64,000 nucleotides of DNA from Gilichinskyi gelida (GTDB lineage: Bacteria > Acidobacteriota > Thermoanaerobaculia > Gp7-AA8), in assembly GCA_038040385.1 (NCBI GenBank), contig JBBPII010000001.1, positions 434,001-498,000 of the forward strand. Reading direction: 5' to 3'. The notes under the pieces were generated by a model. That model saw only the letters and a list, made by a program, of their open reading frames with translations. It was not told the DNA's origin and searched no databases. The position numbers were made by a program, and so were the translations under genes. Each line of letters begins with the position of its first letter. Position 1 is the first letter of the stretch. Shown here one piece after another: positions 8,424-16,437 of this stretch.

Positions 8424-8670
8424 AGCTGATCCTCGGGCGATGAATGTCGCCGTCACTGACGATGAGCTGGTGGTAGACCTCGCCGACGGGAGAAGAATCA
8501 GTACGCCGCTTGCCTGGTTTCCGCTCCTTCTGCATGCCCCGGCCGATCAGCGGCAGGATTGGGAGCTGCTCGGTGATGGAGAGATCATTCATTGGCCTCA
8601 GATCGATGAGGATCTCAGCGTCGCTGGTCTTCTTCGCGGTACGCCGGTGCAGGCACCTACCCGGACGTAG
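8404..8670 (+). CDS. DUF2442 family protein
   Basis: The 88-residue protein shows the DUF2442 pattern: VAVTDDELVVDLADGRRIS, then TPLAWFPLLLHAP and DWELLGDGEIIHWPQIDEDL, SVAGLLRG. It overlaps the DUF4160 gene by 20 bp, and its 3' end overlaps the convergent queD by 14 bp. DUF2442 proteins are small acidic beta proteins and could be the antidote member of a DUF4160 pair; that role is inference. Confidence 0.85.
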   Translation: MSVLANEADPRAMNVAVTDDELVVDLADGRRISTPLAWFPLLLHAPADQRQDWELLGDGEIIHWPQIDEDLSVAGLLRGTPVQAPTRT

Positions 8671-9043
8671 CAACCGGCCCGAAATAGTGGCACCGCGACG
8701 TGCACGTCTCCTCGATCGTCACCCGGTGCAACTGCGGGAGCTTCGGCGCGAGGTGCTCCCAGATCCAGACGGCGACGCGCTCGGCGGTGGGGTTCTCCAG
8801 CCCTTCCACTTCGTTGAGCAGGTAGTGATCGAGGCGGGCCACGATGGGGTCGACGCAGCGCTTCAGATCGGCGAAGTCGATCAGCCAGCCGGTATTGGTG
8901 TCGACGTGGCCGCGCACGGCGACTTCGCCGCGGAAGGAGTGGCCGTGCATGCGGCGGCACTTGTGTCCTTCCGGTACGTTCGGTAGATAATGCGCAGCCT
9001 CGAAGCGGAAGTCTTTTACCAGCTCAATGAAATCGGGCGCCAT
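8657..9043 (-). CDS. queD: 6-carboxytetrahydropterin synthase QueD
   Basis: The 128-residue enzyme has the QueD/PTPS signature: FRFEAAHYLPNVPEGHKC, with zinc ligands His in AAH and in RRMHGHSF (HGH), the catalytic Cys before RRMHGH, DFADLKRCVDPIVARLDHYL, LN, and NPTAERVAVWIWEHL. It converts dihydroneopterin triphosphate to 6-carboxytetrahydropterin, the second step of queuosine precursor (preQ0) synthesis, in the cytosol. The length is normal. A good ribosome-binding site (AAAGGAG) precedes ATG 9043. No other queuosine genes are in the window. Confidence 0.95.
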   Translation of the reverse strand: MAPDFIELVKDFRFEAAHYLPNVPEGHKCRRMHGHSFRGEVAVRGHVDTNTGWLIDFADLKRCVDPIVARLDHYLLNEVEGLENPTAERVAVWIWEHLAPKLPQLHRVTIEETCTSRCHYFGPVATSG

Positions 9044-9078
9044 GCGCGAGGCACTCCTTTTGCTCAGTCCGCAATGAT

Positions 9079-9507
9079 ATGTCGCGCAATTCAGCAGCAG
9101 AAGCAGACTCCGGGCGGTCGCTCGGCACGATCATCAAAGAGCTGACCGCCGATCTCTCGCTGCTCTTCCGCAGCGAGATCGCGCTGCTCAAGCTCGAGAT
9201 CAAGCACACGGTGGCCAATCTCGGCGGCGGCATCGCCATGTTCGCCGCGGCCGTCTTCCTCGCCGTCCTCGGCCTGGCCTTTCTCTTCGTCACCATCGTC
9301 CTCGGCCTGGTGGCCCTCGGCGTCCCGCCGTGGCTGTCGACGCTCATCGTGACGCTGGTGCTCTTCGCCGCCGCCGCCGTCCTGGCGGTGATGGGGAAGA
9401 AGAAGTTCGCCGCGGTGGAGTTCGTGCCGGCCGCGTCGATCGAGAACATCAAGACCGACATCGCGACCATCAAAGATGACATCGCGCGGGCCAGGAGCCG
9501 GCCATGA
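9079..9507 (+). CDS. Holin-superfamily (Phage_holin_3_6-like) membrane protein
   Basis: The 142-residue protein has an amphipathic N-terminal helix (LFRSEIALLKLEIKHTVANL), two hydrophobic helices (IAMFAAAVFLAVLGLAFLFV and LSTLIVTLVLFAAAAVLAVM) and a charged tail. This is the layout of the chromosomal phage holin family III proteins that pair with DUF3618 proteins in many bacteria. There is no phage gene nearby, so it is a resident envelope protein, possibly stress-related. Its stop overlaps the next start by four bases. Confidence 0.75.
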   Translation: MSRNSAAEADSGRSLGTIIKELTADLSLLFRSEIALLKLEIKHTVANLGGGIAMFAAAVFLAVLGLAFLFVTIVLGLVALGVPPWLSTLIVTLVLFAAAAVLAVMGKKKFAAVEFVPAASIENIKTDIATIKDDIARARSRP

Positions 9508-9773
9508 AAGACGAAAAGGAAGCGATCGAGCAGGAGATCGGCCGGGCGCGCAACGGCGTCGGCGAGCGGATCGATGAGCTCGACCAAAAGCTGCGGACGA
9601 CACTCGATCTCAAGGCCGTCGCTGCCGCGCACGCGCCGCAGCTCGCCGCGGGCGGGGCGGTGCTCGGCTTCCTGGCCGGCTTCGGCTTCCCGAAGGCGGT
9701 CAAGACGCTGCTGAAAATCGGCCTCCCGATCGCCATCATCACCGTCGTGGCGAAGAAGTACGCGGCGCGCTAA
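9504..9773 (+). CDS. DUF3618-like small membrane protein
   Basis: The 89-residue protein starts with an acidic/basic helix (EAIEQEIGRARNGVGERIDE, LDQKL) like DUF3618 and YqjD-type proteins. Hydrophobic segments follow (LAAGGAVLGFLAGFGF and IGLPIAIITVVAKKY). The ATGA overlap with the holin-like gene shows an operon. Function is unknown; the family commonly sits beside the holin-like partner. Confidence 0.65.
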   Translation: MKDEKEAIEQEIGRARNGVGERIDELDQKLRTTLDLKAVAAAHAPQLAAGGAVLGFLAGFGFPKAVKTLLKIGLPIAIITVVAKKYAAR

Positions 9774-9887
9774 CCCTCACCCGGCCCTTCGCTACGCTCA
9801 GGGCCACCCTCTCCCGCAGGCGGGAGAGGGGCCAGGTTGTCCTTCTCCCGCTTGCGGGAGAAGGTGCCGCGGAGCGGCGGATGAGGG
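9774..9887. repeat. CCCTCACCC...GGATGAGGG compound repeat
   Basis: A compound element bounded by CCCTCA and TGAGGG contains two internal hairpins (CTCTCCCGCAGGCGGGAGAG and TTCTCCCGCTTGCGGGAGAA). This is a widespread dispersed repeat type in GC-rich bacteria. It fills the space between the convergent DUF3618-like gene and dprA and could act as a terminator-like hairpin for both. Confidence 0.8.
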
Positions 9888-9889
9888 CA

Positions 9890-10972
9890 TTACTTCACCC
9901 GCACATACCTGGCTCCCGGCAGCGCCCGCAACCACCCGCCCAGCTCGAGCTGCAACACGGCCTCCGACACCGACGCGATCGGCCGCTGCAGCCGCTCCGC
10001 CGCGGCGTCGATGTGGGTCGCCTCCTCCTTCCGGAAGACCTCCAGCACCTCGGCCAGCGGTGACTCGGGCGGGGGCGGGGCCTCGCTTTTCGGCAGGCGC
10101 AAGCCGCCGGGCAACTCGTCGAGGATGTCATTCGCGTCGTGGACCAGCTTCGCGCCGTACTGAATCAGCCGATGCGGTCCCTCGGAACCGGCGGCGAAGA
10201 TCGGTCCCGGGACGGCAAAGACCTCGCGGTTTTGCTCCGCGGCCATGCGGGCGGTGATCAGTGAGCCGCTGCGGCTCGTCGCTTCCACGATCACCGTGCC
10301 GAGGGAGATGCCGGAGATCAAGCGGTTCCGGATGGGAAAGTGCGCCGGCAGCGGCGGCGTGCCGGGCGGGAACTCGGTGAGGATCAGGCCTCGCTCCTCG
10401 ATGGCGCGGAACAGGCGCCGGTGCGAACGGGGGTAGACGACGTCGATGCCGGTGCCGAGGATGGCGATGGTGGTGCCGCCGGCGTCGAGCGCCGCGGTGT
10501 GCGACGCCGCGTCGACGCCGCGCGCCAGCCCGGACACCACGGCGATGCCGGCGGAGACGAGCTGCGACGCCAGGTGCCCGGCGGCGTTGAGCGCGTACGG
10601 CGAGGCGCGGCGCGAGCCGACCATGGCCACCGACGGCTTGCGCGCCAGGGCGGGATCGCCGCGAAAGAAAAGGGCGGGCGGCGGGTCGACGATCTGCCTG
10701 AGAAGGCTCGGGTAGTCGTCGTCGGCGAGGGTGACGGCGGTGGAGCGCAGCGTTTCGACCTGCTTCCGAATGTCGTCATTCCGTAACGGGGCGAGGATGT
10801 CTTCGGCGGCGGCGGCGTCGATACTAAGCAGACCCTGTAACAGTCGGGTGGGTGCCTTGCAGACGTCGCTGAGCGATTCGAAATACTCGAGAAGCATTCG
10901 CATACGGGCCGGCGTCACCGCCGGCAGCAGTGCATACGCGATCAGCCGATCGCGCAGGGAGATCTCGGTCAT
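9890..10972 (-). CDS. dprA: DNA-processing protein DprA
   Basis: The 360-residue protein has an N-terminal SAM/HhH-like region (about residues 1-70), the DprA Rossmann core (VAMVGSRRASPYALNAAGHL, GIAVVSGLARGVDAASHTAA, FPIRNRLISGIS, GTVIVEATSRSGSLITARMA) and a C-terminal winged helix (about residues 290-360). DprA loads RecA on incoming single-stranded DNA in natural transformation, which fits the type IV pilus genes in this window. ATG 10972 (MTEISLRDRL) is used; the longer frame upstream is unsupported. Confidence 0.95.
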   Translation of the reverse strand: MTEISLRDRLIAYALLPAVTPARMRMLLEYFESLSDVCKAPTRLLQGLLSIDAAAAEDILAPLRNDDIRKQVETLRSTAVTLADDDYPSLLRQIVDPPPALFFRGDPALARKPSVAMVGSRRASPYALNAAGHLASQLVSAGIAVVSGLARGVDAASHTAALDAGGTTIAILGTGIDVVYPRSHRRLFRAIEERGLILTEFPPGTPPLPAHFPIRNRLISGISLGTVIVEATSRSGSLITARMAAEQNREVFAVPGPIFAAGSEGPHRLIQYGAKLVHDANDILDELPGGLRLPKSEAPPPPESPLAEVLEVFRKEEATHIDAAAERLQRPIASVSEAVLQLELGGWLRALPGARYVRVK

Positions 10973-11056
10973 GACGTTGATGGGTGCGTCAGGGAGGGAG
11001 CGGGTGTGTGGGCGCCGCGCCAGGAATGATAACCTCGCGGGCCGAGGAGAACAACG

Positions 11057-11524
11057 ATGAAGCGGATATTGCACCGTTTTTCCGCGGTCGCCGCCGTCGT
11101 GCTGGTGGCCGGTTGTGCTCATCGATACGATCTGACGCGTCCCGAGGCGCAGGACAACTTCGGGGTGCGGATGGCGAAGATGAACCTCTGGCGCGAGGCG
11201 ATGTTCCGCTTCCGCCGCGCCGTGCAGATCGAACCCTCCAACGCCATGGCCCACAACAATCTCGCCGTGGCCTACGAGGCCAACGGCGATTTCGACAGCG
11301 CGCGCAAGGAGTATCTCGAGGCTCTCAAGCTCGATCGCTCCAACCCCTACATCCAGAAGAACTACAGCCGGTACGTGGAGTTCCTCTCCCGAAACAAGAA
11401 GCGGGCGGCGCCGAAGACCGCCGCCGCCGCGCCGGCGGACTCTGTGCCGGCCGCCATGCCCAGACCGGTCGACGTCCCGCCGCAGCCCGTTCCGCCGCCG
11501 CCACCCCCGGGAGGTTCCCTATGA
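11057..11524 (+). CDS. TPR lipoprotein
   Basis: The 155-residue protein has a lipoprotein signal (AVAAVVLVAGCAHRY, lipobox VAGC with Cys at about residue 22). Two to three tetratricopeptide repeats follow (NLWREAMFRFRRAVQIEPSN, AHNNLAVAYEANGDFDSARK) and then a proline-rich tail. It is probably anchored to the outer membrane as a protein-protein adaptor. A GAGGAG site precedes the start, with a TAACCT box at 11030-11035. The stop overlaps the next start (ATGA), so it works with the CsgG-like secreted protein. Confidence 0.85.
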   Translation: MKRILHRFSAVAAVVLVAGCAHRYDLTRPEAQDNFGVRMAKMNLWREAMFRFRRAVQIEPSNAMAHNNLAVAYEANGDFDSARKEYLEALKLDRSNPYIQKNYSRYVEFLSRNKKRAAPKTAAAAPADSVPAAMPRPVDVPPQPVPPPPPPGGSL

Positions 11525-12294
11525 AACGCACAATGTCGGACCGCCGGCGTCCCGCCGGCTGGCTCGCAGGCGTCCTCGCCTGCGGCTCCCTTCTCCGGCG
11601 GCGGGACGCCGCCGTGCCAGCCGCCGGGACGGCGGCGTTCCTCATCGCCATCGTCGCATTTGCCGGCGTGGAGGAAGTGAAGCTCAAGCTGCCGCTCAAG
11701 CCGAAGCTGCAGATCAGCGGCGACGAGAAAGTGGCCATCGCCCCGTTCGTCATCGCCAACAACGGCGAGAAGAAGAGCGACCGCGCGCAGAAGATCGACG
11801 TGCAGTCGGAGTTCCAGCGCTACATGCGCAAGCAGTTGACCAAGAGCACCAAACTGCGCCTGGTCGACGTCCCAGCCACGCGGCTCCCGGGATCGGAGGT
11901 CAAGGCCCTGGAGGCTGCGCGCGACTACTGGAAGGACCTCGGCGCGAAGACCGGCGCCGACTACATCGTCTCCGGCGTGGTCGACTTCGACGTCAACGAC
12001 AAGTCGGGCTACAAGACCGAGGAGTACGTCTCGCCGGCGGACGGCCGCACGTATTACCGGCAGGCGCTCATCGAGACCACCGGCTTCGTCTTCGACATCG
12101 ACATCGTGGTCTTCGATGCCGACACCGGTGAAAAAGTGCTGGAAGAGAACTTCCGCGACTTCAAGGAATTCGACCAACGCAATTACGACGAGCTGCTCGG
12201 ACTCTTCGAGAACCTCCGATCGCTCGAGACGCAGCTCATCGGCATCTTCGTCCCGCAGGAAACGTCCGCCAGCCGTTACATTTTCACCGAGTAG
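11521..12294 (+). CDS. Secreted CsgG/LpoB-like protein with repeat-expanded signal region
   Basis: The mature part resembles the CsgG/TolB-N alpha-beta fold: DEKVAIAPFVIANNGEKKSD, a helix with FQRYMRKQLTKSTKLRLV, then TGADYIVSGVVDFDVNDKSG. Such proteins act in the periplasm or outer membrane. The amino terminus is odd: MKRTM, then about 35 residues encoded by a four-hairpin repeat (11543-11636), then the hydrophobic FLIAIVAFAG that looks like the rest of a signal peptide. Either the repeat is tolerated in the signal region or the true start lies downstream. The TAG stop is part of the next repeat (12292). The gene is coupled to the TPR lipoprotein. Confidence 0.65.
   Translation: MKRTMSDRRRPAGWLAGVLACGSLLRRRDAAVPAAGTAAFLIAIVAFAGVEEVKLKLPLKPKLQISGDEKVAIAPFVIANNGEKKSDRAQKIDVQSEFQRYMRKQLTKSTKLRLVDVPATRLPGSEVKALEAARDYWKDLGAKTGADYIVSGVVDFDVNDKSGYKTEEYVSPADGRTYYRQALIETTGFVFDIDIVVFDADTGEKVLEENFRDFKEFDQRNYDELLGLFENLRSLETQLIGIFVPQETSASRYIFTE
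11543..11636. repeat. Four-hairpin repeat element inside a coding sequence
   Basis: Four perfect hairpins lie in a row: GCCGGC stem with GTCCC loop (11543-11559), CGCAGGCG stem with TCCT loop (11565-11584), CGGCGGCG stem with GGA loop (11596-11614) and GCCGCC stem with GGGAC loop (11620-11636). The stems differ, but the loops are TCC in the first two and its complement GGA in the last two. A second array of the same design lies at 16864-16957. Confidence 0.75.
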
Positions 12295-12328
12295 GGGCGC
12301 GCGGCAGCGCGCCCGGTACCCTGGGTAC
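12292..12328. repeat. TAGGGGCGC-family hairpin supplying a stop codon
   Basis: GGGCGCGC and GCGCGCCC pair around a GGCA loop, followed by a GGTACCC/GGGTAC dyad. The first three bases are the TAG stop of the upstream gene. The element is shared with 21833-21894 and 44019-44200. Confidence 0.7.
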
Positions 12329-12339
12329 ATGGAGGAAGC

Positions 12340-15273
12340 TTGCGCCGAATTGCTCTGCTCGCTCTGGTCGCTGCTCTCATCGCCCCGAATGCATTTCCCT
12401 TCGGCCAGAACAAGATCGTCTACGACCGGTTCCACTGGAACATCTACCACTCGACGCACTTCGACGTCTTCTTCTACGACGAGGAGAAGGATTCCCTGCA
12501 GAAGGTGGTCGACGTGGCGGAGAGCGCGTACGACGAGCTATCGCGCAAGTTGAACTTCCAGATCTCCAAGAAGATCCCGCTGATCTTCTACCACACGCAT
12601 TCGGCGTTCGAGCAGACCAACGTCGACCTCAATTTCATCCCCGAGGGGGTGGGGGCGTTCGCCGAGCCGACGCGCAACCGGATGGTGCTTCCCATCGACA
12701 TGACCGACGAGAAGCTGCTGCAGCTCGTGCAGCACGAGCTGACGCACATCTTCGAGTACGAGCTGCTCTTCCAGGGAAAACTCGGCAAGTCGATCACCGC
12801 CAACCCGCCGACGTGGCTGATGGAAGGGCTGGCGTCGTTCATGGCCCAGGATGAGGACACCAAGGACCGCATGGTCCTGCGCGACGCCGTGGTCAACGAT
12901 CAGATCCCGTCGATTACCCGCGCGCAGGGCGGCGGCTACTTCGCCTACCGCTTCGGCAACGCGGTGTTCCACTACATGCAGCAGAAGTACGGGTGGGAAG
13001 GCGTCCGCGATTTTATCTACGAGTATCGCAACACCCTCGGCAGCTCGGTCGACCGTGCCCTCAAGCGCGCCTTCGAGGTCACCCCCGACGAGTTCGACTC
13101 CCGCTTCCGCACCTGGCTGCGCAAGCAGTACCTCCCGGCCCTGGTGGCGAAGGGGGAGCCGCAGGAGTACGGCGAACCGTTCAAGGTCGGCCAGGGCATC
13201 GACAGCGAGGACATCTCGCCGGTGCCGTCGCCGTCGGGCGATCTCCTCGCCGCCGTCGTGACCTACAAGGAAGACGCCGACGTCGCGCTCTTCAACATCC
13301 CGAAGCGGCAACTCCTGCGCAATCTCACCAGCGGCTACACCAGCAAGTACGAGTATCCGATCGTACAGATGCTCACCACCGGCCCGGTGATGGGGCGCGA
13401 CGTGGCCTTCGCGCCGAACGGCGATCAGATCGCGCTTTTCGTGAAGAAGGAGCGCGGCCGCAACCTGATGCTCATCAACGTGCTGAGCGGCGGCATCGAG
13501 CGCTCCGTTCCCATCGCCGACCTGGAGCAGGAGCTGAATCCCACCTACTCGCCCGACGGGAAGTGGATCGCCTTCACCGCCTTTCGCGGCAGCCAGCCCG
13601 ACATCTTCGTCTACGAATTGGCCAACGGGGGCGTGCAGAATCTGACCAACGACCGCTTCTTCGACGCCGCACCGGTCTTCTCACCGGACGGCAAGTGGCT
13701 CATCTACTCGTCGATCGTCAACGGCTACGCGAAGCTGTTCAGGCTGAACATGGCCAAGCCGAGCGAGCGCTATCAGATGACCAGCGGCGACTGGAACGAC
13801 ATCGACGCCTACTATTCTCCGGACGGCAAGCGGCTCTTCTTCGCCTCCGACAAGCAAACCGGCCGCGACATCGAGAAGGCCGCGCAGATCCTGGAGGCCG
13901 CCGAGAACCAAGCCAAGCGCGAGGGCGACACGCCGCCCGCCGACCCCACGAACTTCGCCTCGTACAACATCTACTCGCTCAACCTGGAAAACGGCGATCT
14001 GCTGCAGTACACCGACGTCGTGGGCGGCTGCTTCACGCCGGTGGTATTCATCGGAGAGAACAACCGCGAGCGGATGGTGTTCGCGTCGTACTACAAGCAG
14101 CACTGGAAGCTCTTCTCCACCACCACCGACAAGCCGATCCGTGCGGCGGAGAAGACCACTTTGCCGTCCGCGCCGATGCAGCCCGAGGCGCGCATCCCGT
14201 TCCAACCGCCGGTGGAGGTGGCCGTCGATCCGGAGAAGATCGAGAAGGCGGGCGGCTTCAAGCTCTTCATCGACGACGTGGAAGTCAACGGCGGCGTGAC
14301 CTCCGACCAGCTCCTGGTGTCGCGCTCGGTCATCTACATGAGCGACATGCTCGGTAACCGCCGCTTCATCGCCGCGCTCGACTCGGTCTCGTCGTTCTCC
14401 AACTTCGACTTCCTCTACTTCGACCTGTCGCGCCGGACCAACTGGGGATTCCGCGTCTTCGACAACCGCTCGTTCTACACCGCGCCCGACACCATCTTCA
14501 CCAGCACCCCCGACCGCCGGCAGATCTTTCGCCAGACCGGCGCGATCGGCATCGTCAGTTATCCGTTCAGCCGCTACCACCGGCTCGACAGCGGCGTCGG
14601 CTACATGTCGCGCGACATCGACTACCCGGTCCAGGACAACGCCGGAAACATCTTTCTCATCAGCCGCCGCGACAACTTTCCTATCGTCAGCTCGAGCTTC
14701 AGCGGCGACACCACTGTCTTCAAGCGCTTCGGCCCCGTCTCCGGCCACCGCTACGAGGTCAGCGGCTCGTATGCGCCGGATCTCAAGGGCGGCGGGACGC
14801 TGACCAACGAATTTGCGATCGACGCGCGGCAGTACCTGCAGGTCACCTCGCGCAGCCTGCTGGCCGCGCGCGTCTTCGCCGGCTACTCCACCGGCTCGTT
14901 CCCGAACTTCTATTACTTCGGCGGTCTCAACACCGTACGCGGCTATCCGTTCCGTTCGATCATCGGGACGCGCGCCGCATTCGCCAACCTCGAGTTCCGC
15001 TTCCCGCTCATCGACGTCCTGGCCACGCCGTTCCTGGTTCTGCAGCAGATTCGCGGGCATTTCTTCTTCGACATCGGCGGCGCGAACTTCCCCGGCCAGC
15101 CGTACAAGTTCGGCAGCGGCAACCGCCTGGTCGACGGCGTGGCCGCCATCGGCTATGGCATCTCCCTCAATCTCCTCGGCCTGGAGGTTCATTGGGACTT
15201 CGCCAGGCGCACCGATCTGAAGAAGACGCAGGGAGGGATCCGGACGGAGTTCTGGGTGGGGGAGACCTTCTAG
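12340..15273 (+). CDS. Secreted metalloprotease-propeller-barrel fusion protein
   Basis: The 977-residue protein has a signal peptide (IALLALVAALIAPNAFPFGQ). A peptidase-MA-like zinc protease domain follows (HELTHIFEYE at about residue 140, with the third ligand Glu in WLMEGLASFMA). A beta propeller of TolB/WD40-like repeats comes next (YSPDGKWIAFTAF, FSPDGKWLIYSS, YSPDGKRLFFASD, about residues 280-560). The C-terminal part ends in a D15/surface-antigen barrel (YYFGGLNTVRGYPFRSIIGT, LEFRFPLIDVL). This suggests an outer-membrane-anchored protease. A TTG start is chosen because GGAGG stands five bases before it and the signal peptide begins there. Parts of this fusion occur in Acidobacteria-like genomes; the substrate is unknown. 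Confidence 0.85.
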   Translation: MRRIALLALVAALIAPNAFPFGQNKIVYDRFHWNIYHSTHFDVFFYDEEKDSLQKVVDVAESAYDELSRKLNFQISKKIPLIFYHTHSAFEQTNVDLNFIPEGVGAFAEPTRNRMVLPIDMTDEKLLQLVQHELTHIFEYELLFQGKLGKSITANPPTWLMEGLASFMAQDEDTKDRMVLRDAVVNDQIPSITRAQGGGYFAYRFGNAVFHYMQQKYGWEGVRDFIYEYRNTLGSSVDRALKRAFEVTPDEFDSRFRTWLRKQYLPALVAKGEPQEYGEPFKVGQGIDSEDISPVPSPSGDLLAAVVTYKEDADVALFNIPKRQLLRNLTSGYTSKYEYPIVQMLTTGPVMGRDVAFAPNGDQIALFVKKERGRNLMLINVLSGGIERSVPIADLEQELNPTYSPDGKWIAFTAFRGSQPDIFVYELANGGVQNLTNDRFFDAAPVFSPDGKWLIYSSIVNGYAKLFRLNMAKPSERYQMTSGDWNDIDAYYSPDGKRLFFASDKQTGRDIEKAAQILEAAENQAKREGDTPPADPTNFASYNIYSLNLENGDLLQYTDVVGGCFTPVVFIGENNRERMVFASYYKQHWKLFSTTTDKPIRAAEKTTLPSAPMQPEARIPFQPPVEVAVDPEKIEKAGGFKLFIDDVEVNGGVTSDQLLVSRSVIYMSDMLGNRRFIAALDSVSSFSNFDFLYFDLSRRTNWGFRVFDNRSFYTAPDTIFTSTPDRRQIFRQTGAIGIVSYPFSRYHRLDSGVGYMSRDIDYPVQDNAGNIFLISRRDNFPIVSSSFSGDTTVFKRFGPVSGHRYEVSGSYAPDLKGGGTLTNEFAIDARQYLQVTSRSLLAARVFAGYSTGSFPNFYYFGGLNTVRGYPFRSIIGTRAAFANLEFRFPLIDVLATPFLVLQQIRGHFFFDIGGANFPGQPYKFGSGNRLVDGVAAIGYGISLNLLGLEVHWDFARRTDLKKTQGGIRTEFWVGETF

Positions 15274-15356
15274 CCGTTCGCCGTTGAGCGTACGCTCGCT
15301 TCGCTCGCTGCCGTTGGCCGACGCCTCGGTCAACGGCCAACGGTCAACGGCGAACG
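15274..15356. repeat. Nested dyad repeat with CGTTCGCCGTTG ends
   Basis: The outer arms CGTTCGCCGTTGA and TCAACGGCGAACG are perfect complements and enclose an inner dyad (CCGTTGGCCG/CGGCCAACGG). A second element with the same ends lies at 34751-34822. It sits between two convergent genes. Confidence 0.8.
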
Positions 15357-15357
15357 A

Positions 15358-16404
15358 TCACGCCGCGCGAGGCCGAGCCCTCCGATCCGCGATGGTCTCA
15401 CGCAGAAACTTGAGCAGCGCCCTCTCCTCCTTCGACATCCCCACCCGCACCACCGGCGAGCCCTTGTGGTGCTTGCGCAGCATCTCGAACGGTTTCCCTT
15501 CCATGTACTCGTCGAGGAGGCGGGGGCAGATGTACGACTTGCGGCAGACGGCGGCGGTATTGCCGAGCTGCTCGGCGGTGGCGTCGACGGCGCGCTTGAT
15601 CTTTCGCTTCCGCTCGGTCTTGCTTGCCCCCTCGCCCTGCATGGCCAGGGCGATCGAGCAGAGCAGCGTCCCGGCCCAGGTGCGGAAGTCCTTGGCGGTG
15701 AAGTTCGCGCCGATGATCGACTGGATGTAGTCGTTGACGTGGCGATCCTTCACGTCGCGCAGCTTTCCCTGGTCCTCGAACGCGAAGAGCTCCGGCTGAC
15801 CGAGCTCTTTGAGCGCGCGGACGATGCGGGCCACCTCGTCGTCGTCGATAGCGCGTTTTTGCTTCTTCTTCCACTTGCTCATGTAGTCGAAGAGCAGCTT
15901 CGAGTCGTCGAGGGTGACGTGCTTGCCGCTGATGGTGGTCAGGCCGTACGTCAGCTCCGACTTCGCGCTCTTGTCGTTGCCGACGCGGAAGAAGCCCTGG
16001 TCGATGAGCCGGACGATCGCCGCCAGGATGCGCTCGCGCTGCAGCCCCTCACGGCGCAGGTCGGCGCGGACGCGGCGGCGCAGGCTCGGCAGCGACTCAC
16101 CGAACTCCACCACCCGGCGGAACTTCTCCTCCTCGCGGCTGGCGCGGAAGCGCAGGTGATAGAGATACTGAGTCCGCCCTTTCTTGTCGACGCCCACCGC
16201 CTGCAGCGGCGACGAGTCGCCGCGGGCGATGCGCACCTCGCGCCACGCCGGGGGGATGCGCAGCTTGGCGATGCGCGCCAGCGACTTCTCATCGCGCACC
16301 TCTGCGCCGTCGGGCAGACGGTAGACGAAGCCCGACTCTTTCGTTCCCTCACGCCGGATGCCGTGCGAGTCGAGGTACCAACGGCGGCGCACGCCTCGAG
16401 GCAT
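15358..16404 (-). CDS. DNA topoisomerase IB (poxvirus type)
   Basis: The 348-residue enzyme has the bacterial topoisomerase IB layout: an N-terminal domain (YLDSHGIRREGTKESGFVYR, IAKLRIPPAWREVRIA), then the catalytic domain with LRFRASREEEKFRR, RVGNDKSAKSELTYGLTTIS, KDFRTWAGTLL and the active-site Tyr in CRKSYICPRLLDEYMEGKPF. It relaxes supercoils through a 3'-phosphotyrosine intermediate. The start is ATG 16404 (MPRGVRRRWYL). The long open frame further upstream is a shadow of the divergent glycosyltransferase. Type IB enzymes are patchy in bacteria and are often laterally acquired. Confidence 0.93.
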   Translation of the reverse strand: MPRGVRRRWYLDSHGIRREGTKESGFVYRLPDGAEVRDEKSLARIAKLRIPPAWREVRIARGDSSPLQAVGVDKKGRTQYLYHLRFRASREEEKFRRVVEFGESLPSLRRRVRADLRREGLQRERILAAIVRLIDQGFFRVGNDKSAKSELTYGLTTISGKHVTLDDSKLLFDYMSKWKKKQKRAIDDDEVARIVRALKELGQPELFAFEDQGKLRDVKDRHVNDYIQSIIGANFTAKDFRTWAGTLLCSIALAMQGEGASKTERKRKIKRAVDATAEQLGNTAAVCRKSYICPRLLDEYMEGKPFEMLRKHHKGSPVVRVGMSKEERALLKFLRETIADRRARPRAA

Positions 16405-16423
16405 GTCGGTTGGCGATTTTTGC

Positions 16424-16429
16424 GAGAAT
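16424..16429 (+). promoter_or_regulatory. Extended -10-like TGCGAGAAT before a TTG start
   Basis: GAGAAT with an upstream TG ends 8 nt before the TTG at 16438, and no ribosome-binding site is visible. This fits a leaderless transcript for the three-gene glycosyltransferase operon. Confidence 0.35.
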
Positions 16430-16437
16430 GGTGCCGT

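Noticed and set aside
9079..9773. Prophage remnant based on the holin-like gene
   Set aside because: No lysin, integrase or structural phage gene is nearby, and the holin-like/DUF3618 pair is a normal chromosomal unit.
13681..15333. 550-residue open frame antisense to the metalloprotease-barrel gene
   Set aside because: Its low-complexity acidic/basic composition is typical of shadow frames, and the opposite strand encodes clear SPDGK repeats and a barrel.
15466..16437. N-terminal extension of the first tandem glycosyltransferase through the topoisomerase region
   Set aside because: The extension is antisense to a well-supported topoisomerase IB gene and has no membrane or glycosyltransferase features.
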